A stretch of 8,208 bases of DNA from Hermodarchaeum sp048885185 (GCA_048885185.1 JBHLQC010000064.1:1-8208), one strand, 5' to 3'. Shown: positions 1 through 7,338, numbered from the stretch's first letter. Notes: generated by a model from the letters alone, not told the origin. Translations and numbers: made by a program.

Positions 1-242
1 GTTGCTCCTTGGCAAAATCGGGGCATCAGGCATCGAAACCGGGGTTGTCCGCTCAGATCCCAGATGCTTAGATTGACAGGACCTGCTTCGCCACGACAGA
101 CTTTCTGGGCAAAGTTCACGCCAATCGTGGGAGCAACTTCTGTAAAGCCGTCAAAAATGAGACTATGAACTAAGCTAGTTTTCCCAGCGCCTGGTGCTCC
201 AGCTATGAGCACTTTTGCTATTGGGTGTCTTTCATTCACCAT
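1..242 (-). CDS. Ras-superfamily small GTPase, N-terminal part (runs off the left edge)
   Basis: About 80 codons are present; the C-terminal half lies outside the window. Reading from ATG at 242 the protein has a short lead, strand KVLIAG, the P-loop GAPGAGKT (residues 15-22), a switch I segment PTIGVNF with the magnesium-binding Thr at about residue 39, and switch II WDLSGQPRF (61-69) with the Gln that normally positions the hydrolytic water. This order and spacing are those of Rab/Ras-like GTPases, so it should bind and hydrolyse GTP as a molecular switch. The G4 (NKxD) and G5 motifs would be beyond the edge, so the subfamily cannot be assigned. An AGGT stretch sits just upstream of ATG 242; the frame stays open to a GTG at 287, a weaker start choice without a clear ribosome site. 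It lies 68 nt after the methyltransferase stop, same strand, possibly co-transcribed. The family call is firm, the partner and membrane unknown. Confidence 0.85.
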   Translation of the reverse strand, partial: MVNERHPIAKVLIAGAPGAGKTSLVHSLIFDGFTEVAPTIGVNFAQKVCRGEAGPVNLSIWDLSGQPRFRCLMPRFCQGA

Positions 243-310
243 AGGACCTATCAGTGCATCATTTGCAACGAACCTTATAGCCTCCACACTTCAGATGATA
301 CCCAAAGACG

Positions 311-988
311 CTATCGCATTCGTTGCCCAATGAATTCGATAATAGCTGGAGTTTGAGGCTTTTTTGATGTCTTACTACGAAACCGATCAAGCTCTACACC
401 CTCAACGCAGTATAGCACTCTCATTTTTGGAAATAATGAAAGAATTTCATCTCGTGTGAAATAATGATAGTAGCGTTTACGTTGCGGTGAATAGAAGGTG
501 TTGGGCTCTACCTCCTCCAAGGCACGAATAGCTTCAGACTGGGCTATGCGTTCTACCGAAAATGTCCGTACATAGATCAGTCCGCGTCGCATGAGTCCAG
601 GATACATTTTCTCAGTAATGGCTGTACTCTCTGATTTCAAGAACATTTGCAAGACTTTGGAGGCAATAATCAACGCATACCGCCTCTGCGGAATCTCAAT
701 CGAACGTAAATCTGCCTCTTCGACCGTCAAATCTAAGTCCTTAGCTTTTGCACGTTCTCGACAGCGCTTGACGTAGGTTTTGGATTCATCCACCCCTTCA
801 ACAGTATAACCAAGTTTCGCAAAATAGAGAGCATTTCGGCCTTCCCCCAGTCCTAAATCCAAGATTGGCCCCTCTGGGACAAACCGGGCATATTCCATTA
901 GTCGCCAATCTGGCTCGTCTCCCCAGTTCGAAACCACGTCTTGATAGGCTTGTAGCCATGAAGTTTTTTTGACGGTCACTTTGTCCAC
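311..988 (-). CDS. Class I SAM-dependent methyltransferase, TehB-like
   Basis: A 225-residue single-domain cytosolic methyltransferase of usual length for the family. Visible motifs are motif I LDLGLGEGRNAL (residues 43-54, SAM-binding glycine loop), the acidic end of strand 2 in VEGVDES (63-69, D67 expected to hold the ribose), EADL (91-94, expected near the adenine), and YALIIASKVLQMF (104-116) corresponding to the strand 4 region. The GEGRNAL form and the C-terminal HYFTRDEILSLFP stretch resemble the TehB/Methyltransf_25 group, many members of which methylate small molecules, but the substrate here is unknown. The first possible start is GTG at 988. A second GTG at 979 is preceded at good distance by AGGTGG (990..985), so translation may really begin three codons later. 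A TATA-like box lies about 30 nt upstream. The gene follows the transporter operon after a 101-nt gap and precedes the small GTPase; no functional link is evident. What is methylated cannot be told. Confidence 0.85.
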   Translation of the reverse strand: MDKVTVKKTSWLQAYQDVVSNWGDEPDWRLMEYARFVPEGPILDLGLGEGRNALYFAKLGYTVEGVDESKTYVKRCRERAKAKDLDLTVEEADLRSIEIPQRRYALIIASKVLQMFLKSESTAITEKMYPGLMRRGLIYVRTFSVERIAQSEAIRALEEVEPNTFYSPQRKRYYHYFTRDEILSLFPKMRVLYCVEGVELDRFRSKTSKKPQTPAIIEFIGQRMR

Positions 989-990
989 CT
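977..990 (-). promoter_or_regulatory. Ribosome binding site favouring the second GTG of the methyltransferase
   Basis: AGGTGG at 990..985 followed by a five-base spacer and GTG at 979..977 matches the archaeal Shine-Dalgarno pattern (GGAGGTGA complement). The first GTG (988..986) lies inside this element and has no site of its own, so the shorter 222-residue product may be the real one. Confidence 0.45.
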
Positions 991-1015
991 GGCCGTACTC
1001 ACTACTTATTCTGCG

Positions 1016-1026
1016 TATAAATCCCT
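1016..1026 (-). promoter_or_regulatory. Candidate archaeal promoter (BRE plus TATA) of the methyltransferase gene
   Basis: On the minus strand the sequence reads AGGGA followed by TTTATA (1021..1016), a purine-rich BRE-like element and a TATA-like box. With the usual spacing of about 25 nt, transcription would start near 993, giving a leader of only a few to about 14 nt before the GTG starts at 988 or 979. This fits archaeal short-leader genes. It is pattern-based only. Confidence 0.45.
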
Positions 1027-1041
1027 ATGAAATATTACGAT

Positions 1042-1056
1042 GCAAAAGAAAGAAAT
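1042..1056 (-). terminator. T-rich stop region after the ABC transporter operon
   Basis: Thirty-odd bases past the stop codon of the last ATPase gene the minus strand carries ATTTCTTTCTTTTGC, a pyrimidine tract of the kind at which archaeal RNA polymerase terminates. A small GTTTC/GAAAC inverted repeat at 1075-1086 precedes it, but its 2-nt loop is too tight for a real hairpin. The tract sits between two separately promoted units, which supports the role. Confidence 0.4.
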
Positions 1057-1089
1057 GTTAGTTACATATTCTGGGTTTCGTGAAACTGT

Positions 1090-2067
1090 CTAGTCTGAAT
1101 ATAGATGGCATGCGACCCAGTGGTTTTTCTCTACCAGACGGAGTTCTGGTTCCTCTTCTGGACATCTTTCAAAGGCACGGGGGCACCGCGGATGAAAACG
1201 ACAACCAGGCGGAGGGTTAATTGGACTTGGAATTTCACCTTTTGGAATAGCCTCTGATTTCTTCGCTTTCGGGTCTGGGACGGGGATAGCACTCATTAAA
1301 CCAACAGTGTAAGGATGGAGGGCATTTTCGTAGATGGCACGACTGCTCGCTATCTCGAAGAATTTACCAAGGTACATGATGCCGATACGGTCACAGATGT
1401 GTCGAGCTGTTGCTAAATCGTGAGTGATGTAGAGGTACGTGAGATCGAGCTCCTTTTGAAGGTCACGCATTAGATTGAGAATTTGTGCTCGAATGGATAC
1501 ATCTACCATCGCAACTGGTTCATCAGTGACGACGAATGCGGGTCTGAGAATGAAAGCCCGTGCGAAGATCACACGTTGACGTTGGCCCCCACTAAGTTGG
1601 TGTGGATAGCGGTCATAAAAGGCGCTGGCAGGAGAGAGCCCGACGCGTTCAAGCGCGTCTTCAGTTTGCTTTTTTTGTTCTGTTTTGGTTCCGATGTTCT
1701 GAAGCCGGAGGGCATCAGCAATAGCGTTACCAATTGTCATTCGGGGATTTAATGAGGAGGTTGGATCTTGAAAGGTGATTTGAAGCCGTCGCTTTAATAA
1801 TCGAAGTTGCTTTCCTTTGATTTTTGTGATATCTTGCCCTTCAAAGATAATTTCTCCTGAAGTAGCAGGGATTAGACGGACGCAGAGTCGACCAACAGTG
1901 GTTTTACCTGATCCGCTTTCACCAGCGAGCCCGAAAATTTCTCCTTTTTCAATGTGGAAGGATACGTCATCAACCGCCTTGACAAAGTCTTTTTCTCGGG
2001 TAAAGAGGGCGTCCAAGAAGCTTTTTTGGACTGGAAAATATTTCACGAGGTTTTTGACTTCAATCAT
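1090..2067 (-). CDS. Oligopeptide/dipeptide-type ABC transporter ATPase, OppF/DppF type
   Basis: A 325-residue cytosolic ATPase, normal length. Motifs in order: Walker A GESGSGKTT (49-57), Q-loop Gln 100 in TFQDPTSSLNP, signature LSGGQ (158-162), Walker B FVVTDE (178-183), and switch His 216 in ITHD. The D-loop region reads DEPVAMVDVS where DEPTSALDVS is more usual; this variant is familiar in archaeal and thermophile OppF proteins. The C-terminal oligo_HPY region (HPYTVGLMSAIP onward) ends with four cysteines, C289, C295, C302 and C320 (CX5CX6CX17C), a pattern seen in this ATPase family and linked to an iron-sulfur cluster in some members. The ATG at 2067 overlaps the TGA of the preceding ATPase gene in ATGA, implying translational coupling. 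With its partner it should form the heterodimeric motor of the importer. It is the last gene of the operon. The transported solute is not defined by the sequence. Confidence 0.93.
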   Translation of the reverse strand: MIEVKNLVKYFPVQKSFLDALFTREKDFVKAVDDVSFHIEKGEIFGLAGESGSGKTTVGRLCVRLIPATSGEIIFEGQDITKIKGKQLRLLKRRLQITFQDPTSSLNPRMTIGNAIADALRLQNIGTKTEQKKQTEDALERVGLSPASAFYDRYPHQLSGGQRQRVIFARAFILRPAFVVTDEPVAMVDVSIRAQILNLMRDLQKELDLTYLYITHDLATARHICDRIGIMYLGKFFEIASSRAIYENALHPYTVGLMSAIPVPDPKAKKSEAIPKGEIPSPINPPPGCRFHPRCPRAFERCPEEEPELRLVEKNHWVACHLYSD

Positions 2068-3086
2068 TTCTTGTTAACCCCCTTTGTATAGAGATAGCAT
2101 GCTACTTGTTGCCCTGTATCCAACTCTTCAAGTGGTGGTGGTTTCGTTGCACAAATTTCCATTGCGTGTTCACACCGGGGTCTGAACATGCAGCCAGGTA
2201 TAGGATCAACAAGATCAGGAGGCGCGCCAGCAATCCAAGCGAGCGTTTTTTCAGGATTCCGGACATCAGGCACCGCTTTCAAGAGACATTGTGTGTAGGG
2301 ATGTTTAGGATCTTCAAAGAGACTCTCCGTCTGGGCTATTTCCATTATTCTTCCAGTATACATTATGGCAATATCATCAGCTGTTTGAGCGAGCACTCCT
2401 AGATTATGAGTGATCAATAGCATAGATAGATTGAATTGCTTCTTCAAAGTAGCGAGTTCATCAAGAATCTGCGCCTCTACTATGACATCTAACGCAGTGG
2501 TTGGTTCATCTGCGATTAGTAATCGGGGTCGAAGAGCAATTCCGAGTCCAATCATTACTCTTTGCCGCATTCCTCCACTGAACTGATGGGGATAATCTAT
2601 AATTCGCTCAGGAAGAATACCGAGGGTTTCGAGAATTTCTTCACCTCTATTTATGGCGTCGTTCTTTTTCACATCTTCTTCATGTGCTCGAATTATTTCA
2701 GTGAAATGATCTCCAATTCTAATCAGTGGGTTAAGTGAGGTCATGGGATCTTGGAAGATATATGCTAGCTTTCTTCCTCGTATCGCCCTCATTTGGTTGT
2801 CTTTAAGTTGCATTAAGTCGATTTGCCCTTTTTCGACCGAGCCGCCTTCAAAAGTAAGGGATTCATCTAAGTTGAAAAGGACTTTTCCTTCACAGATGCG
2901 ACCAGGGCGTGGAATTAATCTCATGATAGAGAGACCAAGAGTTGATTTTCCACACCCAGATTCACCTGCGAGCCCAAGTGTTTTATTTTCCTCTAGGTTG
3001 AGGAATACATTATCAACTGCTCGTGCGATTCCTCGTCGGGTTTTGTATTCCACTGATAGATTTTGAATTTGTAGTAAATCTGTCAT
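2064..3086 (-). CDS. Oligopeptide/dipeptide-type ABC transporter ATPase, OppD/DppD type
   Basis: A 340-residue ATPase. Motifs: Walker A GESGCGKST (41-49), Gln 112 in IFQDPMTSLNP, signature FSGGM (169-173) instead of LSGGQ, which is normal for OppD/DppD, Walker B LLIADE (189-194), D-loop TALD, and switch His 227 in ITHN. All catalytic residues are present, so both ATP sites of the pair look competent. The C-terminal oligo_HPY region carries C299, C305, C312 and C330 with exactly the same spacing (CX5CX6CX17C) as the partner ATPase. The start ATG at 3086 directly abuts the TAA of the permease gene, and AGGAGT at 3096..3091 is a good ribosome site that fixes this start. It is the fourth gene of the five-gene operon. 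An import function is supported by the binding protein at the head of the operon. Peptide is the likeliest solute class, but oligosaccharide or metal-chelate uptake is possible in this family. Confidence 0.94.
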   Translation of the reverse strand: MTDLLQIQNLSVEYKTRRGIARAVDNVFLNLEENKTLGLAGESGCGKSTLGLSIMRLIPRPGRICEGKVLFNLDESLTFEGGSVEKGQIDLMQLKDNQMRAIRGRKLAYIFQDPMTSLNPLIRIGDHFTEIIRAHEEDVKKNDAINRGEEILETLGILPERIIDYPHQFSGGMRQRVMIGLGIALRPRLLIADEPTTALDVIVEAQILDELATLKKQFNLSMLLITHNLGVLAQTADDIAIMYTGRIMEIAQTESLFEDPKHPYTQCLLKAVPDVRNPEKTLAWIAGAPPDLVDPIPGCMFRPRCEHAMEICATKPPPLEELDTGQQVACYLYTKGVNKK

Positions 3087-4358
3087 TTATACTCCTTTCT
3101 CAAGTTTTGGCGTAAGGATTTCATTGAGCCCTTCTCCTATGAGAGCAAATCCTAGGGCGAGAATGACAATCATAAGACCGGGGAAGGTGATGACCCACCA
3201 GGCGCCTGTAATTAGTTGATGCGATCCGAAAGTAAGATCCCATCCCCAGTCTGGGACATCAATCGGAAGTCCCAGACCTACGAAGGTCAATCCAGCTGCA
3301 ACAAGTATGGCATCTGCAAAATTGATAGACATGACAACAATGGCGGAGGGGATGACGTTTGGAAGAATGTATCTAGACACGATTGCTCCTTCACTTCCTC
3401 CTAGGGCAACTGATGCTTCAACGTAAGGAAGTTCTTTGACTGTTATCACCCGGCTGCGTACCACTCTGAAGTATGAGGGGATATAAACTACAGCAATAGC
3501 CAGAGCCATGTTGATTACGCCGGGTCCTAGAATGGCAGCAATTGCGATAGCCAAGATAAGACCTGGGAAAGCAAAAATGGCATTCATGATTAAAGACACG
3601 GTGTTATCAATAATTCCGCCCCGATATGATGCAAAAAGCCCAAGAGGTACTCCAATGGAGAAGCATATGATAACAGATACGAATGCGACTTGCAGCATAA
3701 TGGCACCTCCCGCTATCGTTCGACTAAGTAAATCTTGACCGAGGGATGTTGTACCCAGTGGAAATTGGGGTGAAGGCGGTCCCAATAATGGTCCTACATT
3801 GAGGGTGAAGGGATCATAAGGAACAATCCAATCTGCAACAACGGTCATGTAGATTATTGCAGATACTATCAAAAATCCAGCAAGGGTTAACAACCCCGAA
3901 GAGTGGTAAATACGTAAAATGGGGTATCCTTCATACAAAAACACCAACATGATTCCAACAACCAAACCACCAAAGAACACTCCTCCAAAGAAGCCGTACC
4001 ATGCCGTGGGAATGAAAAAGATGCTTAAGGCCATGGTGATTATTGCGATAACTGCTGAAATGCCTGCAAGAAGTAAAATACTAAGTCGCTGGGAGAGGAT
4101 CTTTAATTTGACAACCCGTTTACGCACGACGTCGCTATACAATAAGATAAATCCAATTATGATGCTTGCTGTAACTACTTGGACTCCTAAGCCACTGTTA
4201 GAATTAATAGACAACAAAATGAGGCTAATGATTACTGATAATGAACCACCGACGATAAAAATAAAAAGTATCCACCATCGTCTCGATTGTCCCTCAAAAG
4301 TTCCCCGAATCGGTGCTAATTGAAGAAAGATTCCCTTGATCGTTTTTGTTTGTGTCAA
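3087..4358 (-). CDS. ABC transporter permease, OppC/DppC type, with extra N-terminal membrane region
   Basis: A 423-residue integral membrane protein, about 120 residues longer than the usual DppC/OppC. The canonical part begins near residue 155: a helix (156-174), the external stretch DWIVPYDPF...LGTTSLGQDLLSR typical of this family, then helices near 217-240, 253-278 and 282-298, the EAA coupling loop YVEASVALGGSEGAIVSRY followed by ILP (312-333), and further helices to about 410. Before it lie four additional hydrophobic segments (about 28-50, 60-76, 92-115 and 120-142). The start is TTG at 4358: there is an in-frame TAA just upstream and no ATG or GTG before the first helix. No clear ribosome site precedes it, so translation may depend on coupling to the upstream permease, whose stop is 13 nt away. 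It should form the import channel with the B-type permease. Confidence 0.92.
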   Translation of the reverse strand: MTQTKTIKGIFLQLAPIRGTFEGQSRRWWILFIFIVGGSLSVIISLILLSINSNSGLGVQVVTASIIIGFILLYSDVVRKRVVKLKILSQRLSILLLAGISAVIAIITMALSIFFIPTAWYGFFGGVFFGGLVVGIMLVFLYEGYPILRIYHSSGLLTLAGFLIVSAIIYMTVVADWIVPYDPFTLNVGPLLGPPSPQFPLGTTSLGQDLLSRTIAGGAIMLQVAFVSVIICFSIGVPLGLFASYRGGIIDNTVSLIMNAIFAFPGLILAIAIAAILGPGVINMALAIAVVYIPSYFRVVRSRVITVKELPYVEASVALGGSEGAIVSRYILPNVIPSAIVVMSINFADAILVAAGLTFVGLGLPIDVPDWGWDLTFGSHQLITGAWWVITFPGLMIVILALGFALIGEGLNEILTPKLEKGV

Positions 4359-4371
4359 AATTAATTACAAC

Positions 4372-5442
4372 TCACAGTCTAATTCTCGGATCAAAGTAGG
4401 CATACAGGATATCCACCGCCAGCGTTACGAGAGCTACCATTATGGCAAAGAAAACAACAGTGCCTTGGATGGCAGTATAATCGCGATGGTAGATTCGGTC
4501 GACAAGGTAGGTTCCCAGTCCAGGCCAGCTGAACGTCGTTTCTGTTAACACAGCACCAGCCAGGAGTATGGCAACTTGAATTCCAATCATGGTTAGGATA
4601 GGCAGAAAGGCATTCTTCAAAGAGTAACGATATGTAACACTGAAGTCAGAAAGCCCACGAGCCCTAGCTGACATTACATAATCACTTTGTTGTGTCTCGA
4701 GCATATTTGTACGTGTTAATCGAATGAAAATTCCGAGGAGAATTATTCCAAGGGTGACGGAGGGGAGAAGGAGATAACGTATAGAAATGCCGAAAGCCCA
4801 TATGTTGCCTGTAAGAAGGCTATCAAGAGTGTACAGACCTGTAATAGTTGGTGGAGGCTCATAGTGGGGATCAAATCGAAGTCCACTTGGAAGGATTCCT
4901 AACCATACTGAGAAAATTATTTGGAATATCATACCCAAGAAGAATACTGGAATTGCATAGGTGACAATGGCTAATAGGCGAAGTGAATGGTCTGTAGCAG
5001 TATCAAATTTCCTGGCTGAAATAACACCTAAAATCACTCCAAATACGATTGCAAATAAGCCCGAATAGATAGTCAGTTCTAGTGTGGCTGGAAATCTAGC
5101 CTGAAGATGTTGTATGATGGGACTATAATCTTGCATCGAAATACCAAAGTCTCCCCGAAAGAGCCCGGTTATGTAATTGATGTATTGCTGCCAAATAGGT
5201 AAATCTAAACCTAATCTTCGACGAAATTCAGCGAGTACTTCGGGTGTTACATGTCGCTCAAAATGTAGAAGCGCTGGATCGCCTGGCATAACACGAATGA
5301 TGACGAAAACTAGCGTAAGTAGTAAGAATACCATGGGTATTGTGAGTAGAATTCTGCTGGTAACATAGGATTTTAGCGACATACTTTGAGCACCATCTTC
5401 CTTGAAAAATAAAAATTTAGTGCTACCAGCACGAATCTTCAT
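4372..5442 (-). CDS. ABC transporter permease, OppB/DppB type
   Basis: A 356-residue inner-membrane channel subunit. The first helix is at about 30-50, followed by the family's external region PGDPALLHF...LGLDLPIWQQYINYI and GDFGISMQ (97-104). Further helices lie at about 120-142, 155-180 and 222-242. The EAA loop is YVMSARARGLSDFSVTYRYS plus LKNAFLP (255-281), and the last helices are at about 285-300 and 325-345, ending DPRIRL as usual. ATG at 5442 is preceded by an AAAAGGA stretch and gives a 20-residue hydrophilic lead. Met21 (ATG 5382) would give the more usual N-terminus MSLKSYVTSR and cannot be excluded. The gene begins 62 nt after the binding-protein stop and ends 13 nt before the C-type permease start. 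Together with that protein it should make the transmembrane pore of the importer. Confidence 0.94.
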   Translation of the reverse strand: MKIRAGSTKFLFFKEDGAQSMSLKSYVTSRILLTIPMVFLLLTLVFVIIRVMPGDPALLHFERHVTPEVLAEFRRRLGLDLPIWQQYINYITGLFRGDFGISMQDYSPIIQHLQARFPATLELTIYSGLFAIVFGVILGVISARKFDTATDHSLRLLAIVTYAIPVFFLGMIFQIIFSVWLGILPSGLRFDPHYEPPPTITGLYTLDSLLTGNIWAFGISIRYLLLPSVTLGIILLGIFIRLTRTNMLETQQSDYVMSARARGLSDFSVTYRYSLKNAFLPILTMIGIQVAILLAGAVLTETTFSWPGLGTYLVDRIYHRDYTAIQGTVVFFAIMVALVTLAVDILYAYFDPRIRL

Positions 5443-5504
5443 TAGGACATCCTTTTGGAGTTCCTGCTGTTATCGAGACTGATAGCACGTACTTGAGAGT
5501 TCAT

Positions 5505-7187
5505 TTATGGTCCAGTTGTTGCGGGTGGTCCTATGTACAGTAGCCAGTGTCGCCACAATACGGAGATATCTAAGATAACTCCGTGAATGGTGAGTTTGGT
5601 GATAGCAATGGTTCCGCTCTGCCAAAGTGGAATGACGGAACACTCTTGGGCTTGCAAGTCTTGCAGGTCATGATAGGCTGTCTCTCGACCAGATGAGGTG
5701 GTGGCGCTACGACCATCAACCCAGAGGTTGTATTGTGCAACTCCACCTGCTGGATAGGTTTGGTTGTATCCTAGATTGAGCCAGGATGCAAATGGGAGAA
5801 ATAGGTAGTTGTCAGGGTCAATGTAGTCAGGGTACCAGCCGTAAATGAATACTGGCATTGTACCCGCGTTTCTTTGGGTACGATATGTAGCCCATTCTAG
5901 TCCATGGAGGTTCACAGTAATGACGCCACTAGCTTCAAGATCACTCTTGTACACAGCGGCTTGCTCTGCGCTCTGTGGATAGTGTCCAGAGTTCTCATAG
6001 TATAATTCGACTACAAGTGGGTGGGTTGTGTTATAGCCGTAGGGGTCTAGAAGAGCCACTGTGGCGGTGTAGTTAGCATCGCCCCAATACTCGAAGGATG
6101 GTTTATGGTAGGCCATCCCTGCGGGAACCATACTGTACAGCGGATCGAAATCACCAAGGAAGACGGTCTCGCAGACATGAGATCGGTTTAAGGCTGCAAC
6201 AATTCCTTGTCGAATTGGGGTCTCATTGTATGGATAGATGTTTTGTTGGAAACACAGGTATTGGATTTGTGCACCGATACCTTCCCACACTCGAACATCG
6301 GGATTCGTTCTGAAAGTATTGATTTGTTGAGCTGTGAGTTGTCGGTAGGCGATGTCGATTTCACCCGAGGTCATTGCTAATGCTAGCGCTGAGTCGGATG
6401 CATAGAATCTGATGATGATGGTTGGAGTTTTCGGTATGCCACTAGCTGCATCCCAATAGTAGGGATTCGCAACTAAGCGCATTTCTTCATCTGACCCACC
6501 AACACGTGTCCATGATTCGAGTAGGAATGGACCAAGGGCACCGGGATGACTATTTTCTGCATCACCTTCAAGGTAGGGCACCAGTTCATCCATGGGAGCT
6601 TTTGCGGGATCAATCATGAATGAGGCTGTGCATGCCATGAGTTGCAGGAATGGTGCAAACGGAATGTGGAGATAGAATCGGACATTGTATTCATCAATTA
6701 TTGTTACGTTATCGATGATGTCGGCGTATCCCATGTTGAGTTGCGGTCCGTCGGGTTCAGCAAGGCCAACGCCTGTAAGGTTGCAGTTCCTATCGAACGT
6801 GTATTTCACTACTGAAGCATTGAAAGGTCTTGTTCCGTCGAAAGTAACTCCTTGACGGAGAACGAAGTCCCATATGGTTCCACCAGCACTTGACGACCAA
6901 GATTCCGCGAGTCCCGGTATGATATCGTCGGGCCCTGCTTCAGAACCGGGATCAATGCCTACTAGTCCTTCACTAAGTGAGTTAATGGTATTCCATCCGA
7001 AGTAGTCATAGGATTGAGCAATGTCAAGACTAGATTCCACTGAGTCAGTTGTACCCATGATAATAACATTGGGTGCGGGAGGAGGAAGAAAGAGCATGTA
7101 GATGCCAACAGAACCAATGACAATAGCTACTATGATTATGATTGCAACGATTTGGTATCTTTTCATTTTTTTCCCTCGACGGTGCAT
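5505..7187 (-). CDS. ABC transporter solute-binding protein, family 5 (SBP_bac_5), membrane-anchored
   Basis: A 560-residue extracellular binding protein at the head of the import operon. A basic start is followed by a hydrophobic segment (about 12-34) and then a proline-rich linker. There is no lipobox cysteine, so it is probably held by an uncleaved N-terminal anchor, or cleaved by signal peptidase. Family hallmarks are IWDFVLRQGVTFDGTRPFNASVV (105-127), YTFDR, NPYYWD (241-246), a region like the family's hinge around PIRQGIVAALNRS (324-336), GWYPDYIDPDNYLF (450-463) and VIPLWQ near the end. Eight N-X-S/T sequons (N123, N136, N160, N321, N334, N372, N386, N475) fit N-glycosylation outside the cell. 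ATG 7187 has no ribosome site; ATG 7166 (Met8) is preceded by GAGGG at 6 nt and is probably the true start. Peptide binding is likely from the operon type but not proven; some family members bind sugars or other solutes. Confidence 0.92.
   Translation of the reverse strand: MHRRGKKMKRYQIVAIIIIVAIVIGSVGIYMLFLPPPAPNVIIMGTTDSVESSLDIAQSYDYFGWNTINSLSEGLVGIDPGSEAGPDDIIPGLAESWSSSAGGTIWDFVLRQGVTFDGTRPFNASVVKYTFDRNCNLTGVGLAEPDGPQLNMGYADIIDNVTIIDEYNVRFYLHIPFAPFLQLMACTASFMIDPAKAPMDELVPYLEGDAENSHPGALGPFLLESWTRVGGSDEEMRLVANPYYWDAASGIPKTPTIIIRFYASDSALALAMTSGEIDIAYRQLTAQQINTFRTNPDVRVWEGIGAQIQYLCFQQNIYPYNETPIRQGIVAALNRSHVCETVFLGDFDPLYSMVPAGMAYHKPSFEYWGDANYTATVALLDPYGYNTTHPLVVELYYENSGHYPQSAEQAAVYKSDLEASGVITVNLHGLEWATYRTQRNAGTMPVFIYGWYPDYIDPDNYLFLPFASWLNLGYNQTYPAGGVAQYNLWVDGRSATTSSGRETAYHDLQDLQAQECSVIPLWQSGTIAITKLTIHGVILDISVLWRHWLLYIGPPATTGP
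7164..7177 (-). promoter_or_regulatory. Ribosome binding site pointing to an internal start (Met8) of the binding protein
   Basis: GAGGG at 7177..7173, six A residues, then ATG at 7166..7164. The upstream in-frame ATG at 7187 is preceded only by ATTTTAGAAA, which has no match to the 16S anti-Shine-Dalgarno sequence. The shorter form would start MKRYQIV and keep the whole membrane anchor. Confidence 0.55.
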
Positions 7188-7227
7188 TTTCTAAAATGCA
7201 GTCGTGTAGGGTGATTTGCCCTTCGAG

Positions 7228-7235
7228 ATATATAA
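7228..7235 (-). promoter_or_regulatory. TATA box of the ABC transporter operon
   Basis: TTATATAT on the minus strand, preceded by a purine-rich stretch (GGAATGGC). Transcription would begin about 25 nt downstream, near 7206, leaving a leader of about 20 nt to ATG 7187 or 40 nt to ATG 7166. It is the best TATA element in the gene-free stretch between the rRNA and the operon, and probably drives all five transporter genes. Confidence 0.6.
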
Positions 7236-7238
7236 GCC

Positions 7239-7253
7239 ATTCCTTAGAGGAAT
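7239..7253. promoter_or_regulatory. Inverted repeat next to the operon TATA box, candidate operator
   Basis: ATTCCT-TAG-AGGAAT is a perfect dyad with 6-bp arms and a 3-bp centre. It ends three bases upstream of the TATA box, overlapping where the BRE and TFB would bind. This is a typical place for an archaeal repressor or activator site. No matching second copy was seen in the window and the regulator is unknown. Confidence 0.35.
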
Positions 7254-7313
7254 TAAACAAACAGAAGACTAACTTAATAATTTTTTAACTGTTTGTATCA
7301 TTAATGAGAAGAT

Positions 7314-7338
7314 AAAAAAAGATTCTTTCTAAAATCTT
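7314..7338 (-). terminator. AT-rich hairpin with U7 tract, between rRNA and transporter operon
   Basis: On the minus strand AAGATT and AATCTT form a 6-bp stem around an 8-nt loop (7338..7319). A run of seven T residues (7320..7314) overlaps the end of the stem. The stem is weak, but the T-run alone can stop archaeal polymerase. It would separate the rRNA transcript from the transporter promoter. Confidence 0.4.

Noticed and set aside
1075..1086. GTTTCGTGAAAC inverted repeat near the end of the transporter operon
   Set aside because: The arms are 5 bp with only 2 nt between them and no adjoining T-run, so it is not a convincing terminator hairpin.
591..6313. Plus-strand open frames of 61 to 134 codons opposite the methyltransferase and transporter genes (for example 1483-1752, 2106-2402, 3919-4323, 6098-6313)
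   Set aside because: Each lies antisense within a well-supported minus-strand gene, has no recognisable motif and no ribosome site; they follow from the codon pattern of the real genes.
7045..7260. A 71-codon open frame on the minus strand overlapping the start of the binding-protein gene and its promoter
   Set aside because: It is an out-of-frame shadow that crosses the TATA box and has no ribosome site or recognisable protein features.
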